Assembly: GCA_013396655.1 (NCBI GenBank)
Contig: WBMV01005160.1
Span: forward strand, 15,252-79,251
Source of the DNA: Campylorhamphus procurvoides
Lineage: Eukaryota > Chordata > Aves > Passeriformes > Dendrocolaptidae
Reading direction: 5' to 3'
DNA length: 64,000 nt
Shown in pieces: positions 58,204-64,000 of this stretch. Position numbers and translations under genes: made by a program. Numbering within the stretch: position 1 is the first letter of the stretch; each line of letters begins with the position of its first letter. A model generated the notes under the pieces. The model had not been told where the DNA came from, ran no database searches, and was given only the letters and a program-made list of their open reading frames with translations.

Positions 58204-58485
58204 GAATCTCTGGCAGCAAAACCCTGTTTGATTTCTATTAATATTTCACAGCCAGCCAGGTAAACTCCAAAGGTCCTTTGTAAGGAGGTGCCTCCCAAGA
58301 TGAGGCTGCAGTTTGGCTGTGCCCTCTGCACACCCAGGGCTCAGCTGGGCTGCACTGGAGGGCGCAGTCCTGCAGCCTTTCCCCTCCTCTGCCCCAAACC
58401 CTGTCCCAGCCAGCCCTGGTGCAGCAGGAAGGAGCTGTGCGCATGTGTGAGCCCTTCCCTGCCCATGCCCTGCCACCTGCACTGC

Positions 58486-58547
58486 ACACCTGGGCCAGCA
58501 CAGCACACCTGGGCCAGCACAGCACACCTGGGCCAGCACAGCACACC
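58486..58547 (+). repeat. 19-bp tandem repeat ending at the IFNLR1 start codon
   Basis: Three perfect copies of ACACCTGGGCCAGCACAGC plus the first five bases of a fourth, whose next bases are the ATG. The array lies in the leader and is also in an open frame with the receptor. Confidence 0.95.
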
Positions 58548-58644
58548 ATGGAGGGGCAGCCAGGGAAGGAACCCAGGACAAGGGGGCAGCTCTCCTGCAG
58601 GCTCGGGGTCCTGGTGGCTCTGGCCTTCCTGCTCCAGGCTCCAG
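58548..58644 (+). CDS. IFNLR1: IFNLR1 exon 1, signal peptide
   Basis: 97 nt, residues 1-32 plus one base. The ATG context is good (A at -3, G at +4). The hydrophobic core LGVLVALAFLLQAPG follows a long polar N-terminal stretch, longer than in mammals. An in-frame upstream ATG at 58443 is weak in context. The donor is GTACCC. Confidence 0.88.
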
Positions 58645-61600
58645 GTACCCGGCTGTTGCTTCCCTTTCACAGCGTGCCTTTGCTTGCAGGAGGGGAGTGC
58701 AGGGAAATGTGAGCAGTTTGAATGGCAGTGATTCCCACAGAGGGAAATATCCCACGGTAAAGACCCGACAGTTTAAAATCTGGGTGTAGAGGGCTCTTGC
58801 TGAGTGCTAGGGCTGGACAGACTGATCTGCTGGGGAAAAGAGGTGCCAGGATTGTACCTGTGGCAAAGCTGCACCCCACAGCATTCCTGGCAGGATCGGC
58901 CTGGGGGGATGTTTTATAAGAAATGAGGAAAAAATCACTGTGTCACACCTGCTTCCACAGCCAATTTCCAGTCTTAAAGGAACTGAGCTGCTCTGCTTTG
59001 AATTTTGACATCACCTTAGTCAAAGCCCAGTGGTATTTCCTATCCCCAAAGATACTTTTAAATAATTCACACAATTTTCCCTTTTGATCAGGTCGTGCTC
59101 AACTTCTCCCTCCTCAGAATGTTACACTGGTGTCAAAGGATTTTGAAATGATTCTGACATGGGCCCCAGGAGAAGGGTCTCCCCCAGACGTGACTTACAC
59201 TGTGAGGTATAAAAGGTAAGTCTGATAGAAGGTGTGGCACAGGGCAAACAACTGTGCAACTCTATTAATCAACATCTTAGTGATCAGTGACCCTTCACCA
59301 CACCAAACAATATCCATGTAGAACTCTGCTCCAAACTCTGAGCAAGATTTGAGAACCATCCTCCAAAACACTCCCTTCTCTTGCTGTATAAATTATAGCA
59401 ATGCCACATGTTTAATTATGGTAATTATGGCATGGTCGTTTCTTCTTTCAGCCAGGACCACATGGACAAATGGATAAAGGTTCCCCACTGCAAGAACACT
59501 CCCAGAACCTCGTGCATTCTGACCTGTATGTTTTCAAACATCTACATTAAAGGCCGGGCCCAAGTGAAAGCTGTTTCGGGACGGCTCCAGTCGCCGTGGG
59601 CCAAATCCCCCTTCAAGGATTACTTTTCTGAGGGTGAGTGTCTGTCAGGCTCCAGCCTGGATGGAGCAAGGAATACATCACACCCCACAGGACCAGCAAT
59701 CAGGAGCTTTAGGGAGCACCAGCTACAAGGAGTCCTGACCATTTGCAAATGAATTTTGTAGCAAGTGTTGTCAGAATTGGTTCATCGGTGCTCCAGTGAC
59801 CAAACTGGTGTCCATACACCAGCAGGGGTGTGTGAGGTAAAAGGGGGGTTCCTTTGCTGCCCCTTCCTTTGTGCCTGTCACAAGACTGGAAGGGTAAATC
59901 AGTCCCAGACAGGTAAGAGCTGTTCTCATGTCTGGTCACACCATTACAGTGGAACTGGCTCCCCCCGTGCTAATCCTGAACGTCAAGGAGAATTCAACCC
60001 AGGTGAATGCCTCCTTCCCCCTGCCCACCTGTATGCAGAACCTCCCACTGAAGTATGAACTGAACCACTGGGAGGCTGGATCTGGAGATAAGGTCAGTAA
60101 AAGGGGCTCTTCGTAGAGGAAAAGGAGGAAGGGATGCTCAGCTTGAACTGAAATAGTTCAGATTTCTGGGCAGGGAGGGACTGGATCCTGGGCCCAGAGA
60201 AAAGGAACTGGCCAAACCAGAGTTAAACCAAAGGCAGAGGGTAAAATTAGATGTGTGGCTGTGTCTGTGTGTCTGGGTCTGTGTGTCTGTGTGTTTGCAC
60301 ATCCTTATTTTATCGGTAGTTCCCCATTTTTATCAGGAAAGGGAGTGAATATCTGAGGTTTCACACAACTAGCCCAGGCAGCAGTAGCAGCATTCCCTGG
60401 CAGAACAGAGCAGGGCACAGCTGGGATTCCCACCCTGGGATCCACAACCCTGGAGAGATCCCTGCTGGGTGTGTCTCTCATGCACCTCCCAACCCCTGAA
60501 GCCACACGATGTTAACAAGGGAACCATGGGCTGAAATGGTAGAGAAACACCACCCAAATAATGAATAAATTGTCTTTCCAATCCTCTGTTTTGTTTCCAA
60601 ACAGAAGAAATACGAAGGTTATAGGAAGGACTCTGTGACTCTTGATACCACTGCCCTGAGAAGCAACCACTGCTTCAGTGCCAGGTCTATCTTCGACAGC
60701 ATCGAGTTAAAGCACAGCGAGTTCTCCCAGCCAGTGTGTGTGCCACTGAACCACAGAGGTGTGTGCACCTTTCTCTGCTCCTCCCCACAGAAGGATGTGG
60801 GGAGACATCAAATGGGATTAGGGCAAGTCAAAGATTTCCACCAGAACTAGCTTTTCAACAACAAAAAAGGCTTCCTGTTAAAAGGACTGGGTGGATTTTC
60901 TAGTGAACAGTTCCTGTTTTCTGTAGAAACATTTCCATTTTAAAAAGTCAGCACTGAACTGTTTGCTGAAATCCTGAATATTGTACTTCAGTTATGTTCA
61001 TGAGGAAATTTTGGGGGAAATATGTGACTAAAGCTTCATTTTTCCCCCTGGTCCAAGTAAGGCATTGGCTGGTACCAACATTCATTCATCTGATCTCAGG
61101 CAAGTCTGTTCTCTTTCCTCTGCATTTGCTAAACAAAGATGTTGAGCCCGATGTTTCTGAGATTCCTGAAAGAACAGCTGAGTATAGAGCCCATAATTAC
61201 TCTAAAGATACCACCAACAGGAGATTATTGTTCCTTTTCCAACAGGGGAGTGGAAGTTCCCACTTTCTGCTGTGATCCTTGTGTCTGCCCTCCCCATCCT
61301 TGTCAGCGGGGCCTTCATCCTCTGCTTTTTGAAACAGGATGCCAAGCAAAGGAAGATGCCTCAGGCTTTGGTATGGCCCAAATTCTGGGGCCCCTCCTGA
61401 CTCAAAGTCCTGCTGGTTTTCAGAGGGTAACTGGGGAGGACTGGGGGGACTTCTGCACTTCTCAGTTTGACAGTCCTAAGTCCTATTTTAAGTGAGCTTT
61501 CCTATATCCAAGCTCTTATTTTAAAAGCATCACTAAGTCACTCTCTTGTTCCTTTTCCCTGGCAGGACTTCCATAATTTCAAAGCTGCTGGACCAGCCCT

Positions 61601-62465
61601 CCCCTTGGAGCTCAGTGAGAAGGAATTCTGCAGGGCTGACCTGAACTGCACAGAAAGGCCACTGGCACAGAGGAAGACACACAGAGCTTTGGCCAGGAAC
61701 AGCCTGCCATGGGTGGCTTCTTTCCTGTCACCACCATCATCACCATCATCAGATGAGCAGGAGGAAGAAGACAGTGGTACTTTCATCCCATACAATCCAA
61801 GGTTTCCAAGGAGACTTCCCAACTGTCCACCATCCCAAGCAGCCCAGGGGAAAACAAGCCTGGATTCAGGATCAGGAGGTGTCTCTGTGCTCAGTGACTC
61901 TGTGCCTGAGCTCAGGGCCTGGGGTTTCTCTTTCTTTCCAGAGAGAAGGGATGAGGTGGACACCTCGGGGTCCCAGGCAGATGAGGAGACCTCCCTTCCC
62001 CACAGCTCCTCTTTAGGAAGAATATCCCTCACTGATGTGAGATTCCCAGACTCCAGTGAACACTCTGCTGCAGACAGGGAAGAGGGCCTGGAAATGACCT
62101 TCCTTCCACCACTGATGGAGGGGGTTTGTGCCAAACGTGCCCCCCGTGAGCACCACCCGCAGAGGGCTCATCATTTCTCCGAGTATTACCAGAACTCAGT
62201 GGCTGATCTGCAGGTGCAGATCCATGGGATGTCCCAGCTCAGAGAGGATCCCACCATCCAGCTGCTCATCCCCTTACAGACACTGCAGGTGGCAGAAGAT
62301 GAAGGCATTGCAAGTGACTGTGACAGTGACAGTTTTACTGAGGGGACACCTCCCACGCCCACGGTGCTGAGTGACTCCTTTGCACCTTCAGATGCAGAGG
62401 GAAAATACGATCAAAAGTTTGAATTCAGGGGCTACAACCACACACATTACTTGGGAAGGATCTAG
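58548..62465 (+). CDS. IFNLR1: Interferon lambda receptor 1 (whole coding span, 7 exons)
   Basis: IFNLR1 is the private chain of the type III interferon receptor. It binds IFN-lambda at the surface of epithelial and some immune cells, pairs with IL10RB, and signals through JAK1/TYK2 to STAT1/STAT2. Seven exons join in phase to 1725 nt (574 residues plus stop); the human protein is 520. It has a hydrophobic signal sequence (about 18-32), two class II cytokine-receptor fibronectin domains (about 36-232, with N-glycosylation motifs at N42, N149 and N154), a transmembrane helix at about 238-262, and a Box1-like PQALDF (272-277). The long acidic/Ser-rich tail has IPYNPRF (Y351) and the C-terminal HYLGRI (Y570), at the positions of human Y343 and Y517. 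It is head to head with GRHL3, as in mammals. It has no breaks. IL22RA1 would be expected to the right of the window. Confidence 0.96.
59092..59215 (+). CDS. IFNLR1: IFNLR1 exon 2
   Basis: 124 nt, residues 33-73. It encodes LPPQNVTLVSKDFEMILTWA and PPDVTYTVRYK, the first strands of fibronectin domain 1, closely matching the vertebrate family. The donor is GTAAGT. Confidence 0.96.
59452..59633 (+). CDS. IFNLR1: IFNLR1 exon 3
   Basis: 182 nt, residues 74-134, completing domain 1. Four cysteines (in HCK, SCILTC and the flanking region) fit the class II receptor pattern, and GRAQVKAVSGRLQSPWAKS is the usual late strand. The donor is GTGAGT. Confidence 0.96.
59950..60092 (+). CDS. IFNLR1: IFNLR1 exon 4
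   Basis: 143 nt, residues 135-182, the start of fibronectin domain 2. It encodes ELAPPVLILNVKENSTQVNA and PTCMQNLPLKYELNHWEAGS, with two N-glycosylation motifs. The donor is GTCAGT. Confidence 0.96.
60253..60298 (+). repeat. TG-rich microsatellite-like stretch in IFNLR1 intron 4
   Basis: Interrupted CTGTGTGT units on the plus strand, without effect on a splice site. Confidence 0.8.
60605..60758 (+). CDS. IFNLR1: IFNLR1 exon 5
   Basis: 154 nt, residues 183-233 plus one base, the end of domain 2. It encodes LRSNHCFSARSIFDSIELKH and SQPVCVPL. The two cysteines are the conserved domain 2 disulfide pair of class II receptors. The donor is GTGTGT. Confidence 0.96.
61246..61370 (+). CDS. IFNLR1: IFNLR1 exon 6, transmembrane helix
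   Basis: 125 nt, residues 234-275. A hydrophobic stretch FPLSAVILVSALPILVSGAF continues to CFLK and is followed by a basic stop-transfer region. The end KMPQAL joins DF of exon 7 to form the Box1-like JAK1 motif. The donor is GTATGG. Confidence 0.95.
61566..62465 (+). CDS. IFNLR1: IFNLR1 exon 7, cytoplasmic tail
   Basis: 900 nt, residues 276-574 and the TAG at 62463-62465. The tail is Ser/Pro- and acid-rich, with the acidic run DEQEEED just before Y351 as in mammals, and ends NHTHYLGRI. It is some 50 residues longer than the human tail. The acceptor is CTTTTCCCTGGCAG. Confidence 0.96.
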   Translation, partial: DFHNFKAAGPALPLELSEKEFCRADLNCTERPLAQRKTHRALARNSLPWVASFLSPPSSPSSDEQEEEDSGTFIPYNPRFPRRLPNCPPSQAAQGKTSLDSGSGGVSVLSDSVPELRAWGFSFFPERRDEVDTSGSQADEETSLPHSSSLGRISLTDVRFPDSSEHSAADREEGLEMTFLPPLMEGVCAKRAPREHHPQRAHHFSEYYQNSVADLQVQIHGMSQLREDPTIQLLIPLQTLQVAEDEGIASDCDSDSFTEGTPPTPTVLSDSFAPSDAEGKYDQKFEFRGYNHTHYLGRI

Positions 62466-63130
62466 AGCACCCAGCGTGCCTGGAAAGTGCTGGAGAGCCC
62501 CAGATATCCAGGCAGGGATACCTGAACAAGGACAAATAAGTGAGTGGTGCTTGCTTTATTTATTCACTGGGAGTTTTCTCTGCTGCTGTCTGGCCTGCCA
62601 AGGTGTCTGACCTCTGTACACTCAGTGACCCAAGTGCCTGTGATAAGGGCTCTGATGGGAGGCACAGCCTGAGGCAGGCAGGGGTATCTCAGGGGTCTCA
62701 CACAGCAAACAGGCACTGCCTCCTCTTCACCTTCAGAGCAAGGAGAGGCTGCTGAGAGTTGGGAAAGGCCAAACCCCAACCCAGACCTGTGTGAGATCAT
62801 CAGCTGGGTCCTGCAAACAGTGTTGTGCCTGCATGTTGATTTGGAGCAGATTTGGAACTGTCAGTGTCACATCTGCTGCTCCTCTGTGGGACTGGGAGCA
62901 TCTCACAGACATTCAGCAACATCTGGGTTTGTGGGAGGAAAAGTTCTCCACCTCAGCCTACAGAGATCACCTTCTGTGTTCCAACAGAGGGATAAATACA
63001 CAGCATATATGTTTGTTTATTTATTTTTTGGTTTATATGTATATACTTGCTGAAGCTGAAACTCCTTCTGCTGTGCAGAATGTCTGAGAGGAATAATATT
63101 TTGATATATAACTCCATGTGTATGTGTTTT
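62466..63130 (+). other. IFNLR1: IFNLR1 3' UTR (probable)
   Basis: No canonical AATAAA is seen close by. Variant hexamers occur at 62992 (ATAAAT) and 63092 (AATAAT), the second followed within 30 nt by a GT-rich TGTGTATGTGTTTTG element, so cleavage near 63110-63120 is likely. The UTR contains an AU-rich nonamer at 63017-63025. Confidence 0.45.
63017..63025 (+). promoter_or_regulatory. IFNLR1: AU-rich element nonamer
   Basis: TTATTTATT in a T-rich setting, the functional core of AU-rich destabilising elements common in cytokine-pathway mRNAs. It matters only if the mRNA extends this far. Confidence 0.5.
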
Positions 63131-63900
63131 GTTTCCCAGAGCTACAAAGGGTGACTGCAGTTCATCCACAAGAGCACTGCATTTTAAAACAGGTCCCCAT
63201 CTTGGGCTTCCTAATGCTGGAGTAGGAGGGGAATCCTATGACACTTCCCAGGCTCATCCTGACCCTGAAAACCCTCTTTGTATCTCATCTAGATACCCTC
63301 TTAGTCACTTTAAAGCCATTATCCTTTATCCTATCACTACCTGCCCTAGTAAAATATCTTTTTATACTCGAGTATAAAGAGAGAGACTCTGTAAAGGACA
63401 CACAGAAAAGCAAAGCATTAAAAGAGGGAAACACACCCCAGCCATTCTCTGCATTCAGGGAGAGTCCTAGATGAGCGGAGGGTGTTGATGGAGAGTATTG
63501 AAACTGAAATCTTTATAAAATCATGAGAACAATATTTGAAAGAGGTGATAGGAAGGGTTGGGAACTGCTTTGAAGCAAGATGTACTAATAAGGTCCTGAA
63601 TTAAAGCCAAAAGGAGAGGTGGGAGAAGGGATCCATCAACCAGAATCCTCCTTTTCTTCCTTACCTGTCCTGAGGTGCATCCTGCATTGTAATCCCTCCA
63701 GTTCATTTGGAAAGATACAGGATCCAAATACAATCACCACCCAATTTCTTGTGCAATCAAGGAAAAACCCCAGGCACTGAGTTACAGGAAGCTCTGGTGT
63801 TGTGTAAGCCCTGTAAAATTATTTTGAGAAGTCCCAGCTCTGCAAACAGTGCCTGGGATCAATGCTGTCCCTTCCAGAGCCACCAGCCCTTACCCCACCA
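63131..63900. other. downstream flank, no gene seen
   Basis: Ordinary sequence. No exon of the expected next gene (IL22RA1) is recognised before the window ends. Confidence 0.5.
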
Positions 63901-63904
63901 GAGC

Positions 63905-64000
63905 ATCAGAGGGTCGTTTCGTTTAGAAAAGGCCTCTAAGACCACCAAGTGCCACTGTTAACCCAGCACTGCCAAGCCCACCCTGTCCCCAAGAGCCACA
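63905..64000 (-). repeat. CR1 LINE fragment, cut by window end
   Basis: AGACCACCAAGTGCCACTGT followed by TAACCCAGCACTGCCAAGCC is inverted CR1 sequence. The copy continues beyond the window. Confidence 0.8.

Noticed and set aside
58486..58547. Spaced repeat array resembling CRISPR
   Set aside because: The 19-bp units are directly adjacent without spacers and lie in a vertebrate gene leader, so this is a simple tandem repeat.
61137..61245. In-frame extension of IFNLR1 exon 6 upstream
   Set aside because: The acceptor at 61245 gives the correct phase and the family-typical transmembrane exon. The upstream stretch has no homology and lies in intron 5.

Overview
This 64 kb window reads as bird genomic DNA. 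It holds short CR1 LINE 3' fragments with the avian consensus end, gene-dense GC-rich sequence with CpG islands, and two compact multi-exon vertebrate genes whose human orthologues are neighbours on 1p36: GRHL3 and IFNLR1. No prokaryotic, phage or plasmid features are present.

Left flank (1-8.2 kb). A CpG-rich segment at 1-620 has two inverted CCAAT boxes and a palindromic RFX X-box. By synteny this is where the STPG1/NIPAL3 bidirectional promoter would lie, but neither gene can be proved here. Two phase-compatible plus-strand exon-like segments (782-871, 1175-1311) could belong to STPG1. A second CpG island lies at about 7.15-7.72 kb, with a weak chain of minus-strand exon-like segments to its left.

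GRHL3 (8.2-31 kb, minus strand). All 16 coding exons could be assembled with correct splice sites and phases: 1806 nt, 601 residues plus stop, no breaks. They include a 35-nt microexon (exon 12). Intron 1 is 9.7 kb and carries candidate regulatory DNA. The promoter region has a CCAAT box, a (CCGATC)7 repeat and five CAGGTG/CAGGTA E2-boxes of the ZEB/SNAI type.

Intergenic region (31-58.2 kb). I see no convincing gene. It holds CR1 fragments, nearly all in minus orientation, AT-rich blocks that look like enhancers or conserved non-coding DNA, a 39-bp duplication and a C-rich/G4-forming repeat.

IFNLR1 (58.5-62.5 kb, plus strand). Seven coding exons give an intact 1725-nt frame (574 residues): signal peptide, two fibronectin-type cytokine receptor domains, a transmembrane helix, a Box1-like motif and two tyrosine motifs matching the STAT-docking sites of the mammalian receptor. 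Three copies of a 19-bp repeat end directly at the start codon. The 3' UTR has an AU-rich nonamer.

The two genes do not form a pathway. GRHL3 is an epithelial barrier transcription factor and IFNLR1 is the epithelium-biased receptor for type III interferon, so shared epithelial enhancers in the 27 kb between their divergent 5' ends are plausible but unproven. I found no novel multi-gene system. The most interesting leads are the ZEB-type E-box cluster at GRHL3, the repeat abutting the IFNLR1 start, and the possible unannotated transcripts at the left edge.
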